Source: Pseudoduganella rivuli (GTDB lineage: Bacteria; Pseudomonadota; Gammaproteobacteria; Burkholderiales; Burkholderiaceae_D). Taken from it: 64,000 bases of DNA. Location of the stretch: contig NZ_WKJJ01000028.1 of the NCBI RefSeq assembly GCF_009674485.1, positions 28,074 through 92,073 on the forward strand, in the 5' to 3' direction. The notes below the pieces were generated by a model. The model did not search any database, had not been told where the DNA came from, and saw only the letters and a program-made list of their open reading frames with translations. Positions 32,656 through 42,065 of the stretch are shown piece after piece (position 1 is the first letter of the stretch; each line of letters starts with the position of its first letter). The position numbers and the translations under genes were made by a program.

Positions 32656-35235
32656 TCAGCCCACCGCCACCCGCTTGGCAATGTGCGCCAGCGACTCTTC
32701 CACCTGGTCCACCAGCACCAGGCACAGATCGCCCGGCTGCAAGCGGTCCAGCGCCGTGTCGATGGCGATGAACTCGCCATTGATTTCGTCGATGTGGGTG
32801 GTGCGCGCGGCGCCGTTCAAGCCTTCGCGCAGCAGGCGCACGACTTCGCCGTCTTCACGGCCGCGCTGGCACGCGTCCTGGTACAGCACCACGTCGTCGA
32901 ACGCGCGGCCGAGGATTTCCGTCTGCTGGCGGATGTCTTCGTCGCGGCGGTCGCCCGCGCCGGAAATCACCACCGAGCGGCGCTTGCCCGGCAGCGCATC
33001 GACCGCCTGCACCAGCGCCAGCATGGCGTCCGGGTTGTGGCCGTAATCGGCGATCACGGTCGCGCCCCGGAAGTCGAACATGTTGAAACGGCCCGGCGCA
33101 TTGGCCGAGTCGTTGTCGAAGGTCGCCAGGCCCGCGCGGATCGACGCCCAGTCGATCCCGGCGCCCCAGGCTGCCGCCACCGACGCCATCACGTTTTCCA
33201 CCTGGAAGCCGATCGCACCGTTTTTTGTGATCGGCACGTCACGCAACGCGATGCGCTCTTCGCGCTTGCCTTCCACCGCCACCAGGCAGCCATCGTCGAC
33301 GTACACGGTGCGGCGGCCCTGTGCGATATGGGTGGCGATCACCGGGTGTTCGCGGTCGGCGCCGAAGAACGTCACCTTGCCGCGGCAGGTTGCCGCCATG
33401 CCGGCCACGATCGGATCGATCGCGTTCAGTACCGCGACGCCATTCTTGTCGACGTTTTGCACGATCACGCGCTTCAGCACGGCCAGGTCTTCCACCGTGG
33501 TGATGTAGTTCAGGCCCAGGTGGTCGCCCGCGCCGATATTGGTCACCACCGCCACCTTGCAGCGGTCGAACGCCAGGCCTTCACGCAGGATGCCGCCGCG
33601 CGCCGTTTCGAACACGGCCGCGTCGACGTCCGGGTGCTGCAGCACGTTGCGCGCGCTGCGCGGGCCGGAACAGTCGCCGCTGTCGGTGCGGCGGCCATTG
33701 ATGTAGACGCCGTCGGTATTAGTCATGCCCACGCGCAGGCCGGACGCCGCCATCAGGTGCGCCGTCAGGCGGACCGTCGTGGTCTTGCCGTTGGTGCCGG
33801 TCACCGCCACCACCGGGATGCGGCCATCGTCGCCCTCGGGGAACATGGCGGAAATGATGGCTTCGCCGACCGGACGGCCCTTGCCGTACGACGGCGTCAG
33901 GTGCATGCGCAGGCCGGGCGCCGCGTTGACTTCCACCACGCCGCCACCCTGCGCTTCGATCGGTTGCAGCACGCTGTCGCACACCACGTCCACGCCGCAG
34001 ATATCGAGGCCGATCATTTGCGCCGCTTCCACCGCGCGCGCCGCCACTTCCGGATGCACGTCATCGGTCACGTCGGTGGCGGAACCGCCGGTCGACAGGT
34101 TGGCGTTGTTGCGCAGGATGACGCGCTGGCCGTGCGGCGGCACCGAGTCCGCGTTCAAGCCTTGCAGCGACAGGCGCTCCAGCGCGATGTCATCGAAACG
34201 GATTTTCGTCAGCGACGTGGCGTGGCCGGAACCGCGGCGCGGATCGGCATTGACGGTTTCCACCAGTTGGCGCACCGAATGCACACCATCGCCCACGACA
34301 TGGGGCGGATCGCGGCGCGCAGCGGCGATCAGCTTGTTGCCGATCACCAGCAGGCGGAAATCGTGGCCCGGCAGGAAGCGTTCGACCAGGATGTCGTCAC
34401 GGAATTCGCGGGCAGCCGCGAACGCCTTGTCGATCTGCTCGCGCGTCGTGACGTTGACCGTCACGCCCTTGCCCTGGTTGCCATCCTTCGGCTTGACCAC
34501 AACAGGCACATCCGGCGCGCCGATTTCGCACGCGGCTTGCCACGCGTCGTCCGCGCTTTCCACGGAGCGGCCATGCGGCACCGGCACGCCGGCGGCGTCC
34601 AGCAATTTCTTCGTCAATTCCTTGTCTTGCGCGATGGTTTCGGCGATCGCGCCGGTGGAATCCATCTCGGCGGCCTGGATGCGGCGCTGGCGCGAGCCCC
34701 AGCCGAACATCACCATGCTGCCCTTGGTCATGCGCTTGAACGGGATGTTGCGCACGACGGCGGCGTGCACGATGGCGCCCGTGCTCGGACCCAGGCGCTC
34801 ATCTTCGTCCAGGTCGCGCAGGCGGTGCAGCGCGTCGGCCAGGTCGAACGGCGTGTCGTCCAGCGCGGATTTGATCAGCTGTTCGGCCAGTTCCACCGCC
34901 AGGCGGCCCACTTCTTCCTCGGTGTATTCCACCACCATCTGGTAGATACCCTTTTCCAGCGTCTGCGTGGTGCGGCTGAAGGTGACAGGGCAGCCCGCTT
35001 CGGCTTGCAGCGCCAGCGCCGTCATTTCCAGCACGTGCGCCATCGGCACGGCATCATTGTGGCCGATCGGTTGCAACGCGGCGATACCGGCGAAACGCGC
35101 ACGCAGGCGGACTTCGAAGCCCGGCAGCAAATCGATGTTCTCTTCTTCCGTCGAGCAGGAGACGATGGCTTCGATTGCCGTATGGTGACTCCAAAGATTA
35201 GGACCGCGCAGCGCGCGGATGCGAATAACTTCCAT
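32656..35235 (-). CDS. cphA: Cyanophycin synthetase
   Basis: 859-aa enzyme that builds cyanophycin, a poly-Asp backbone with Arg side chains, as a nitrogen and carbon store in the cytoplasm. It has the N-terminal domain (starting MEVIRIRALRGPNLWSH), an ATP-grasp domain (about 220-480; VVVKPKDGNQGKGVTVNV) that adds Asp, and a Mur-ligase-like domain with an intact P-loop VTGTNGKTTTVRL that adds Arg. Length and motifs fit a full CphA. It lies 27 bp after the cphA' paralogue and ends at a clear terminator. No cyanophycinase (cphB) gene lies nearby. Confidence 0.95.
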   Translation of the reverse strand: MEVIRIRALRGPNLWSHHTAIEAIVSCSTEEENIDLLPGFEVRLRARFAGIAALQPIGHNDAVPMAHVLEMTALALQAEAGCPVTFSRTTQTLEKGIYQMVVEYTEEEVGRLAVELAEQLIKSALDDTPFDLADALHRLRDLDEDERLGPSTGAIVHAAVVRNIPFKRMTKGSMVMFGWGSRQRRIQAAEMDSTGAIAETIAQDKELTKKLLDAAGVPVPHGRSVESADDAWQAACEIGAPDVPVVVKPKDGNQGKGVTVNVTTREQIDKAFAAAREFRDDILVERFLPGHDFRLLVIGNKLIAAARRDPPHVVGDGVHSVRQLVETVNADPRRGSGHATSLTKIRFDDIALERLSLQGLNADSVPPHGQRVILRNNANLSTGGSATDVTDDVHPEVAARAVEAAQMIGLDICGVDVVCDSVLQPIEAQGGGVVEVNAAPGLRMHLTPSYGKGRPVGEAIISAMFPEGDDGRIPVVAVTGTNGKTTTVRLTAHLMAASGLRVGMTNTDGVYINGRRTDSGDCSGPRSARNVLQHPDVDAAVFETARGGILREGLAFDRCKVAVVTNIGAGDHLGLNYITTVEDLAVLKRVIVQNVDKNGVAVLNAIDPIVAGMAATCRGKVTFFGADREHPVIATHIAQGRRTVYVDDGCLVAVEGKREERIALRDVPITKNGAIGFQVENVMASVAAAWGAGIDWASIRAGLATFDNDSANAPGRFNMFDFRGATVIADYGHNPDAMLALVQAVDALPGKRRSVVISGAGDRRDEDIRQQTEILGRAFDDVVLYQDACQRGREDGEVVRLLREGLNGAARTTHIDEINGEFIAIDTALDRLQPGDLCLVLVDQVEESLAHIAKRVAVG

Positions 35236-35262
35236 TACCTTGTCCTGTGTGGGGGTGTCTTA

Positions 35263-37428
35263 TCAGTTGGCCTTGAACGTGCGCAGCGCGGCGGCAATCA
35301 GGCCGGGTTCCAGGCCCAGCGCCCAGCCGGCGCCGATGGCGGCCAGCACGGCTTCTTCGTTGCCCTTCTGGCCGGCCGGCATGCACGACAGCGGCAGCAC
35401 CGCCACTTCGTTGGCGCCCGCCGCCAGTACAAAACCATTGTTGCGCATGAAGACGGCGCGTTCGCCATCCTGGCGGTGTTCGACGATGGCCGGGCTGTGT
35501 TCATCCAGGCCATAGAAGATCACGAAGCCGTCCGACAGGTCGGCCATTTCCACCACGCGCGGATCGCTTGCGTTCAGCACGGCGGCGCCTTCCGGCAGCA
35601 CCACGTCGACCTGCGTGCGCAACACGCTGTACATGTCGTCCTCGTCGCGGATAAAGAATTCAGCCAGGTCTTCGTGGCCGCTGCTGTCGGTGACGATGCC
35701 CACCAGGCACTTGTCGTACGCCAGGCCTTCGGTCAGGATCATGCGGTTGCCGTTATGGAAGACCGCCGCCTCGACGTTACGGTTCAACAGCAGGCGCTGG
35801 CCCGATTCCCAGGCCGACAGCGGGCCGCGCGGCACTTTGCGGCCGTTCAGGTAAATACCCTCTTCGCAGCCCAGGCCCGTCATCTTGCCGGACACTTGCA
35901 GCAGCCATGCCGTCAGTTTCGCGATCAGCACGGAATGGCGTTCGCCGGCCACGCCGACCACAGGAATGCGGCCGGTTTCATCATGCGCGAACAGCTGGTC
36001 GACGATGGCGGCGCCCACAGGACGGGGCTGCGAACCTTCGGCCGGATTCAGGTGCGCCAGCAAGCCCGGGCTGGCGTTGACTTCGATGATCGCGCCGCCC
36101 TGCGCTTCCAGCGGTTTGGCGATATCCTGCGCCACCAGGTCGATGCCGGCGATATCCAGGCCCACCACGCGGGCAGCCAGCGTCGCCATTTCCGCCACGT
36201 CCGGGTGCACCAGGTCCGTCACGTCGACCGCGACATTGCCGTTCGGCTGGATCAGCACTTGCTGGCCCGCGTGCGGCACGGATTCGTGCGTCATGTTCTG
36301 GCGCTGCAATTCCAGGATGATTTCACCGGAAATGTCCGGCTGCACCAGGCCCAGCGGCTTGTCTTCCGTGGTGCCGCGGCGCGGATCGGTATTGATTTGC
36401 GTATTGCACAGTTCCAGCACGCTTTGCTTGCCGTCGCCCGTCACCCACAGCGACTCGCCCATGGCGGCGGCGATCATGCGCTTGCCCACGACCAGCAGGC
36501 GGTGCTCATTGCCCGGCACGAAGCGCTCGACGATGACGTTGCGGCTGCCGCCGCGCTGCACGGCCAAATTGTAGGCCGCGCGCACATCCTGTTCGTCGAC
36601 CAGGTTCAGCGTCACGCCACGGCCATGGTTGCCGTCATACGGTTTCACCACGACCGGCACGCCGATATCTTCGGCGGCTTCCCACGCGGCGTCTTCGCTG
36701 GTGACCAGTTCACCTTCCGGCACCGGCACGCCGGCCGACGCCAGCAGCGACTTGGTCAAATCCTTGTCGCTGGCGATGCCTTCGGCAATCGCGCTGGTGG
36801 CGTCCGTTTCGGCCGTCCAGATGCGGCGCTGGCGGGCGCCATGGCCCAGCTGCACCAGGTTGCCGTCCGTCAGGCGGATCGACGGGATGCGGCGGTCGGT
36901 GGCCGCGTCCACGATATTGCTGGTCGACGGGCCCAGGCACAGGCGCTCGACCAGTTCCGTCAGTTTGGCCACCGTGCCAGCCACGTCATACGGGCGGTCT
37001 TCGATGGCGGCCATCAGCAATTCGCGGCCGGCGGTCAGCGCGGCGCGGCCCACCTGTTCCTGGCGGGTGCGGAAAGCCATTTTGTAGATGACGCCCGCTT
37101 CGGACGTCTGGCGGGTCTTGCCGAAACCGGTCCGCATGCCGGCCAGGTTTTGCAATTCCAGCACCACGTGCTCGAGGATGTGGCCCGCATACGTGCCTTC
37201 GCGCAGGCGTTCGTGGAAGCCGCCCCGTTCGCCGACACCGCAACGGTGTTCGATCAGGTGCGGCAACATGGCCGTCAGGCGCTCGTAGAGACCGGGGATT
37301 TTGTCAGAGGGGAAGTTTTCAAGCTCGCCGATATCCAGCCAGGCTTCGATGACCGGGCGGTACGTCCAGATATTGGGTCCGCGCAGGTGTGTTACACGGA
37401 GAAATTCTATGTCTTTCTTCTTTGTCAT
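35263..37428 (-). CDS. cphA': CphA'-type second cyanophycin synthetase, Mur-ligase P-loop lost
   Basis: 721-aa paralogue of CphA with the same N-terminal domain (LRVTHLRGPNIWTYRPV) and an intact ATP-grasp (VVVKPYDGNHGRGVTLN). In the Mur-ligase domain the P-loop position reads GVAGERHSVLIAKLT instead of GTNGKTT, so nucleotide binding there is probably lost, and the C-terminus is about 140 residues shorter. Such CphA'/CphA2-like proteins may join beta-Asp-Arg units or work with CphA; which applies here is not visible. It is the first gene of the operon, and a 20-bp palindrome lies just before its start. Confidence 0.9.
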   Translation of the reverse strand: MTKKKDIEFLRVTHLRGPNIWTYRPVIEAWLDIGELENFPSDKIPGLYERLTAMLPHLIEHRCGVGERGGFHERLREGTYAGHILEHVVLELQNLAGMRTGFGKTRQTSEAGVIYKMAFRTRQEQVGRAALTAGRELLMAAIEDRPYDVAGTVAKLTELVERLCLGPSTSNIVDAATDRRIPSIRLTDGNLVQLGHGARQRRIWTAETDATSAIAEGIASDKDLTKSLLASAGVPVPEGELVTSEDAAWEAAEDIGVPVVVKPYDGNHGRGVTLNLVDEQDVRAAYNLAVQRGGSRNVIVERFVPGNEHRLLVVGKRMIAAAMGESLWVTGDGKQSVLELCNTQINTDPRRGTTEDKPLGLVQPDISGEIILELQRQNMTHESVPHAGQQVLIQPNGNVAVDVTDLVHPDVAEMATLAARVVGLDIAGIDLVAQDIAKPLEAQGGAIIEVNASPGLLAHLNPAEGSQPRPVGAAIVDQLFAHDETGRIPVVGVAGERHSVLIAKLTAWLLQVSGKMTGLGCEEGIYLNGRKVPRGPLSAWESGQRLLLNRNVEAAVFHNGNRMILTEGLAYDKCLVGIVTDSSGHEDLAEFFIRDEDDMYSVLRTQVDVVLPEGAAVLNASDPRVVEMADLSDGFVIFYGLDEHSPAIVEHRQDGERAVFMRNNGFVLAAGANEVAVLPLSCMPAGQKGNEEAVLAAIGAGWALGLEPGLIAAALRTFKAN

Positions 37429-37447
37429 GTTTTTGCTCTTGTATCTC

Positions 37448-37467
37448 TCGCGGGGTATACTCCGCGA
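37448..37467. promoter_or_regulatory. 20-bp palindrome in the divergent cyanophycin promoter region
   Basis: TCGCGGGGTATACTCCGCGA is an inverted repeat with a central GTATAC and only one mismatched pair. It lies 20 bp before the cphA' start and about 175 bp before the divergent ABC-transporter gene. It may be an operator for a regulator of storage, or a hairpin in the cphA' leader. Confidence 0.5.
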
Positions 37468-37642
37468 AAGCTGGCCGCCCTCTTCTTTATAACGTCAAAT
37501 GATGTATAGCTGACAGAATACCGTAAATGGTTGCCGCGTACAGCTTCCAAACGTCTCTGGCCACCGGTAGGCGGTCATGCTATTTTCCCACTGTTTTTAC
37601 TTCCTTGCCACGTGGCAAACCCGTACTGGAGTCTGTTGCACA

Positions 37643-39925
37643 ATGATAACAACACAACTTTCCTCTGAACTCAGCCATACAGAACTACCCGAAGTATGGC
37701 GGCCAGAGGTGCAACTTCAACTTGCCACCGGGGAAAACGTTTTAAGCGCCCTGGAGGTTGACCTCGACGCCAGATTACATTTTGCCAAAGGGCTCGTCCT
37801 GCTGACCGAGCGCCGCATTATGGCACGCGCACCGGGGGAAACGGTATGGCAATCTTGGCCTTACACCCACGATTTGACGCTGAAATTGCACGACCACGCG
37901 GGTGTCGGCCACCTGGAATTAGTAAATCACCAACAACGCGTCGCATCCTGGCGTTTCACGCTGGGCCAGAACCTGCTGGCGATCCGCCTGTCCGAAAAAT
38001 TCGTCGCACTGCGCGACAGTTGCGTCACCGGCCGGCCGATGGCGCAACACGACGACCACATCTGCCCCACCTGCAAGGCGCCGCTGGAGCCGGACCAGGA
38101 TGAATGCCCGATCTGCACCAAGGTGGTCCATACACCGCCGTCCACCTGGACGCTGTTCCGCCTGTGGCGCTTCGCCAAGCCGTACCGCTGGCCGCTGCTG
38201 GCCGGATTTTCGCTGATGCTGCTGTCGACCGGCGCACACATGATTCCGCCGTACCTGACCATGCCGCTGATGGACAATGTGCTGATCCCGTACCAGAACG
38301 GCGCGCCGGTGAACACGGAACTGGTGTGGCTGTACATGTCCGGCCTGTTCGGCTCCGCGCTGCTGGCATGGATACTGGGCTGGGGCAAGACGTACGTGCT
38401 GGCGCTGGTGTCCGAGCGCATCGGCGCCGACTTGCGCACCAACACGTATGAGCACTTGCTGAAACTGTCGCTGGAATACTTCGGCGGCAAGCGCACGGGC
38501 GACCTGATGTCGCGTATCGGTTCCGAGTCGGACCGCATCTGCGTATTCCTGTCGCTGCACTTGCTGGACTTTGCGTCCGACGTGCTGATGATCGTCATGA
38601 CGGGCGTGATCCTGGTGTCGATCGACCCGATGCTGGCCGCGATTTCACTGTTGCCGCTGCCGTTCATCGCGTGGATGATCCACCTGGTGCGGGACAAGCT
38701 GCGCACCGGCTTTGAAAAAATCGACCGCGTATGGGGCGAAGTCACCAACGTGCTGGCCGACACCATTCCCGGCATCCGCGTGGTGAAGGCGTTTGCGCAG
38801 GAGTCGCGCGAAGCCAACCGCTTCCGCGTGGCAAATAAACACAACCTGGCCGTCAACGATAAGTTGAACAAGGTCTGGTCGCTGTTCTCGCCGACCGTGT
38901 CGTTCCTGACCGAACTGGGGTTGCTGGTGATCTGGGTGTTCGGCATCTGGCAGGTATCGAAACAGCACATCACGGTCGGCGTGCTGACCGCGTTCGTGAC
39001 CTATTCCAGCCGCTTCTATGGGCGCCTGGATTCCATGAGCCGCATCGTGTCCGTCACGCAGAAGTCCGCGTCGGCCGCCAAGCGCATTTTCGACATCCTC
39101 GACCACGTGTCGTCCGTGCCGGAACCGGCCAACCCGGTCAAGCTGGCCAAGGTGCAGGGCCACATCGCGCTGCGCGAAGTGGGCTTCCGCTATGGCAACC
39201 GCGCCGTCAACCGCGGCATCAACATCAATATCAAGGCCGGTGAAATGGTGGGCCTGGTGGGCCATTCCGGTTCCGGCAAATCCACGCTGGTCAACCTGAT
39301 CTGCCGCTTCTACGACGTGTCGGAAGGCGCGATCCTGCTCGACGGCGTCGATATCCGCACGCTGGCCGTGTCGGATTACCGCCGCAATATCGGCCTGGTG
39401 TTGCAGGAACCGTTCCTGTTCTTCGGCACCATCGCGGAAAACATCGCGTATGGCCGTCCGGACGCCACGCGCGAGCAGATCATCGCGGCCGCGCGCGCCG
39501 CCCACGCCCATGAATTCATCCTGCGCCTGCCGCAGGGCTACGACTCGATGGTCGGGGAACGGGGCCAGGGATTGTCCGGCGGCGAACGCCAGCGCATCTC
39601 GATTGCCCGCGCGCTGCTGATCGATCCGCCGATCCTGATCCTGGACGAGGCAACGGCGTCGGTCGATTCGGAAACCGAAAAGGAAATCCAGAAAGCGCTG
39701 GACAACCTGGTGACGGGCCGCACCACGATCGCCATTGCGCACCGCCTGTCGACCCTGCAGAAAGCCGACCGGCTGGTGGTGCTGGACCGCGGCAAAGTCG
39801 TGGAAGAAGGCGGCCACGATGAATTGATGGCCCAGGAAGGCGCGTATTACCGCCTGTACCAGGCCCAGGCCCGCAACGTCGACACCGACCTCGACGACGC
39901 CACCCGCAAACGCCACGACGACTGA
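37643..39925 (+). CDS. Cyanophycin-associated ABC transporter (exporter-type half-transporter with zinc ribbon)
   Basis: 760-aa protein. Residues 1-130 are an unusual beta-rich N-terminal domain. A zinc ribbon follows (C141, C144, C155, C158: CPTCKAPLEPDQDECPIC), then a six-helix exporter-type membrane domain (about 175-480) and an ATPase with GHSGSGKST, LSGGERQR and LILDEATASVD. Transporters of this build are found next to cphA genes and are named for that link. The substrate is unknown: cyanophycin, its dipeptide and a lipid are all possible. The start MITTQLSSEL is preferred over an earlier in-frame codon. Confidence 0.9.
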   Translation: MITTQLSSELSHTELPEVWRPEVQLQLATGENVLSALEVDLDARLHFAKGLVLLTERRIMARAPGETVWQSWPYTHDLTLKLHDHAGVGHLELVNHQQRVASWRFTLGQNLLAIRLSEKFVALRDSCVTGRPMAQHDDHICPTCKAPLEPDQDECPICTKVVHTPPSTWTLFRLWRFAKPYRWPLLAGFSLMLLSTGAHMIPPYLTMPLMDNVLIPYQNGAPVNTELVWLYMSGLFGSALLAWILGWGKTYVLALVSERIGADLRTNTYEHLLKLSLEYFGGKRTGDLMSRIGSESDRICVFLSLHLLDFASDVLMIVMTGVILVSIDPMLAAISLLPLPFIAWMIHLVRDKLRTGFEKIDRVWGEVTNVLADTIPGIRVVKAFAQESREANRFRVANKHNLAVNDKLNKVWSLFSPTVSFLTELGLLVIWVFGIWQVSKQHITVGVLTAFVTYSSRFYGRLDSMSRIVSVTQKSASAAKRIFDILDHVSSVPEPANPVKLAKVQGHIALREVGFRYGNRAVNRGININIKAGEMVGLVGHSGSGKSTLVNLICRFYDVSEGAILLDGVDIRTLAVSDYRRNIGLVLQEPFLFFGTIAENIAYGRPDATREQIIAAARAAHAHEFILRLPQGYDSMVGERGQGLSGGERQRISIARALLIDPPILILDEATASVDSETEKEIQKALDNLVTGRTTIAIAHRLSTLQKADRLVVLDRGKVVEEGGHDELMAQEGAYYRLYQAQARNVDTDLDDATRKRHDD

Positions 39926-39943
39926 CGCATTTAAAACTGAGCC

Positions 39944-40423
39944 ATGACTGACCTTATCAAGACTGAATTTACGCTGTCGCGCGACGCTTTCGGCAAGCTG
40001 AACCTGGTGGACGCTGCCGGCGAACTGCACGAGAACGTGTCGCCGGTGCGCGCTTTCCCGATCCAGGCGCCGTTGTCCGGCATTTCACTGGTCAACACCG
40101 ATGGCAAGGAAGTGGGCTGGATCGACAGCCTCGATCAACTCAGTGCCGCCAACGCCGCGCTGGTGCGCGAGGAATTGCAGAGCCGCGAATTCATGCCGGA
40201 AATCTCCCGCATCATTGCCGTGACCAGCTTTGCCACGCCGTGCACGTGGACGGTGGAAACCAACCGGGGCGCGACGGATTTCGTGTTGCGGGGCGAAGAA
40301 GACATCCGCCGCATCGGCACCGATGCACTGCTGGTGTCGGACACGCACGGCATCCATTTCCTGATCCGCAACCAGTTCGAACTCGACAAGCACAGCAAAA
40401 AAATCCTCGACCGGTTCTTGTAA
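39944..40423 (+). CDS. Cyanophycin-associated DUF1854 protein
   Basis: 159-aa soluble protein of the DUF1854 family (starts MTDLIKTEFTLSRDAFG; contains VSPVRAFPIQAPLSGISLV and RDELQ-type helix SREFMPEISRI). The family occurs next to the cyanophycin-linked ABC transporter in many betaproteobacteria. It starts 18 bp after that gene. Because the transporter N-terminus carries an uncommon beta-rich domain, this protein may be its cytoplasmic partner; that is inference. No catalytic motif is visible. Confidence 0.88.
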   Translation: MTDLIKTEFTLSRDAFGKLNLVDAAGELHENVSPVRAFPIQAPLSGISLVNTDGKEVGWIDSLDQLSAANAALVREELQSREFMPEISRIIAVTSFATPCTWTVETNRGATDFVLRGEEDIRRIGTDALLVSDTHGIHFLIRNQFELDKHSKKILDRFL

Positions 40424-40428
40424 TTATC

Positions 40429-40857
40429 ATGAAACAGAAATCCCTGTCCGCCGGCGCCGTGGTGATCCATGGCTGGGGAGACCAGCGCCACTACTTGCTG
40501 ATGCGTTGTTTCCAGTACTGGGATTTCCCCAAGGGGATGGTGGAGCCCGGCGAAGCGCCGTTTGTCACGGCGCAGCGGGAAATTGCGGAAGAAGCCAGTT
40601 TGACGGACTTGTCGTTCCCGTGGGGCGAAGCGTTCACGGAAACCGCGCCCTATGGCGACGGCAAGGTGGCACGGTATTACCTGGCGGTCAGCGCCACGCA
40701 GGACGTGGTGCTGGGCTACAGCGAAGAACTGGGCCACCCCGAGCACGACGAGTTCCGCTGGGTCGACGTCGATGCGGCCCGCGTCCTGCTGGGACCGCGG
40801 GTGCGCGCGGTACTGGAGTGGGGCCACCAGTTGTCCGCCACGCCGCCATTGTCGTGA
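40429..40857 (+). CDS. Nudix hydrolase
   Basis: 142-aa Nudix protein starting MKQKSLSAGAVVI. The Nudix box GMVEPGEAPFVTAQREIAEEA is split here as G-x5-E-x7-RE-x2-EE, with Ala in place of the usual last Gly; metal ligands REIAEE are intact. Substrate (nucleoside diphosphate derivative, dinucleotide or other) cannot be predicted. It lies 5 bp after the DUF1854 gene and is thus part of the cyanophycin-linked operon, which is unexplained. Confidence 0.88.
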   Translation: MKQKSLSAGAVVIHGWGDQRHYLLMRCFQYWDFPKGMVEPGEAPFVTAQREIAEEASLTDLSFPWGEAFTETAPYGDGKVARYYLAVSATQDVVLGYSEELGHPEHDEFRWVDVDAARVLLGPRVRAVLEWGHQLSATPPLS

Positions 40858-41025
40858 CGCAACCACACTTTCCTGTCAACAATTATCACCAATTGTCGCT
40901 TTTCTTTACACTCCAAGTCGACTCCCATATTATGGATCCTGTAAGTCACTGTATTGTCACAATTTTATGATATACGGCATGGAACTTGCTGTGGATGAGA
41001 TAGTCAAGTTCCAACGGGAGTGGAC

Positions 41026-41526
41026 ATGGATACCGCAAACCGCACCATCCGAATGGGACTGCTGCCGGCAGTGATCCTGCTGTGCGCCGCATCTCCCGCC
41101 AGCGCCGGACTCAACGTGACCGAAGCATTTGCGCCAGTGGCGCTGGAAAGCGTCTTGCCGGCGGAGCAACCGAAGACAAATCTCAGCTGGCTGGAGCAGC
41201 CTGTGCAGGGAGAGCAGGATGCCAGCCTCGCCATGCCGGCAGTCAATCTTGCAGCGCCAGCCTCGCTGGTCGCCAGCCACGGCGCCCATATCGGCCGCCA
41301 GCGTGAAGACATGGACTTGACCGCCAACGATTCCGCCATCCTGCGCTACAACCTGCAGAACGACGAACCGATTTTCAGCGAACACTGGTGGCAAGCCTTG
41401 CCCGGCGTGGGTGTCGCCCTGTTCCTGGGCCTGGCAATGTACATGCGCCACCCCATCCAGCGCAAACGCAAATACCGCAGCACGCCGCACGAACCCTATG
41501 GCGGCTACAGCCGCCGCTCGCCGTAG
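41026..41526 (+). CDS. Exported protein with C-terminal membrane anchor
   Basis: 166-aa protein. A signal peptide (MDTANRTIRMGLLPAVILLCA, cleavage near ASPASA) is followed by a region of about 90 residues without known domain, then one hydrophobic helix (PGVGVALFLGLAMYM) and a basic, Arg/Lys/Tyr-rich tail. The layout resembles C-terminally sorted proteins but lacks a recognised sorting motif such as PEP. The start at 41026 has GGGAG 7 nt upstream. No function is suggested by the neighbours. Confidence 0.7.
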   Translation: MDTANRTIRMGLLPAVILLCAASPASAGLNVTEAFAPVALESVLPAEQPKTNLSWLEQPVQGEQDASLAMPAVNLAAPASLVASHGAHIGRQREDMDLTANDSAILRYNLQNDEPIFSEHWWQALPGVGVALFLGLAMYMRHPIQRKRKYRSTPHEPYGGYSRRSP

Positions 41527-41532
41527 CATCCG

Positions 41533-42063
41533 TCACGGCTGCGCCGGGGCGGCCAGCAATTGCTGGATTTTCGCCTCGGTTTCCCCATATGCGCCCTCCC
41601 CGGTATGGGTGTAGGCCAGCTTGCCATTCTTGTCGAACAGGTACACCGCCGGCCAGTAGCGGTTGCTGTACGCATCCCACGTGGCGTACCGGTTATCCTG
41701 CGCCACCGGGTAGCGGATATCGAAGCGCTTGAGCGCCATGCGCACATTGTCGGTACTGCGCTCGTGGGGAAATTCCGGCGTATGCACGCCGATCACGGCC
41801 AGGCCCTGCTGCTGGTATTTCTGGTGCCACGCCTTCACGTACGGCAGCGTATTGACGCAATTGATGCAGGTATACGTCCAGAAATCGACCAGCACCACCT
41901 TGCCTTTCAATTGCTGCATCGTCAGCGGATCGCTGTTGAGCCATTTTTCGATGCCCGTGAATTCGGGGGCGGCCATGCCGAAAGTCAGGCTGGCGGCGGA
42001 AGCCGAGCCGACCGTTGCGGCCAATGCACAGGCGGCAGCCAGTTTTGCATAAAACGTCGTCAT
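41533..42063 (-). CDS. TlpA/DipZ-like periplasmic thiol-disulfide protein
   Basis: 176-aa thioredoxin-fold protein with a signal peptide (MTTFYAKLAAACALAATVGSA). The active site is CINC within WTYTCINCVNTLPYVKAWH, typical of the DipZ C-terminal/TlpA class rather than CxPC. It is encoded 2 bp after a CcdA-like permease, which normally carries electrons across the membrane to reduce such proteins. Likely clients are cytochrome c or other exported proteins with cysteines. Confidence 0.88.
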   Translation of the reverse strand: MTTFYAKLAAACALAATVGSASAASLTFGMAAPEFTGIEKWLNSDPLTMQQLKGKVVLVDFWTYTCINCVNTLPYVKAWHQKYQQQGLAVIGVHTPEFPHERSTDNVRMALKRFDIRYPVAQDNRYATWDAYSNRYWPAVYLFDKNGKLAYTHTGEGAYGETEAKIQQLLAAPAQP

Positions 42064-42065
42064 GA

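Noticed and set aside
32683..37509. A 1608-codon plus-strand open frame antisense to both cyanophycin synthetase genes
   Set aside because: It is a shadow of codon bias in cphA/cphA' and is rich in His, Arg, Gln and Val without any domain; the minus-strand proteins are clear.
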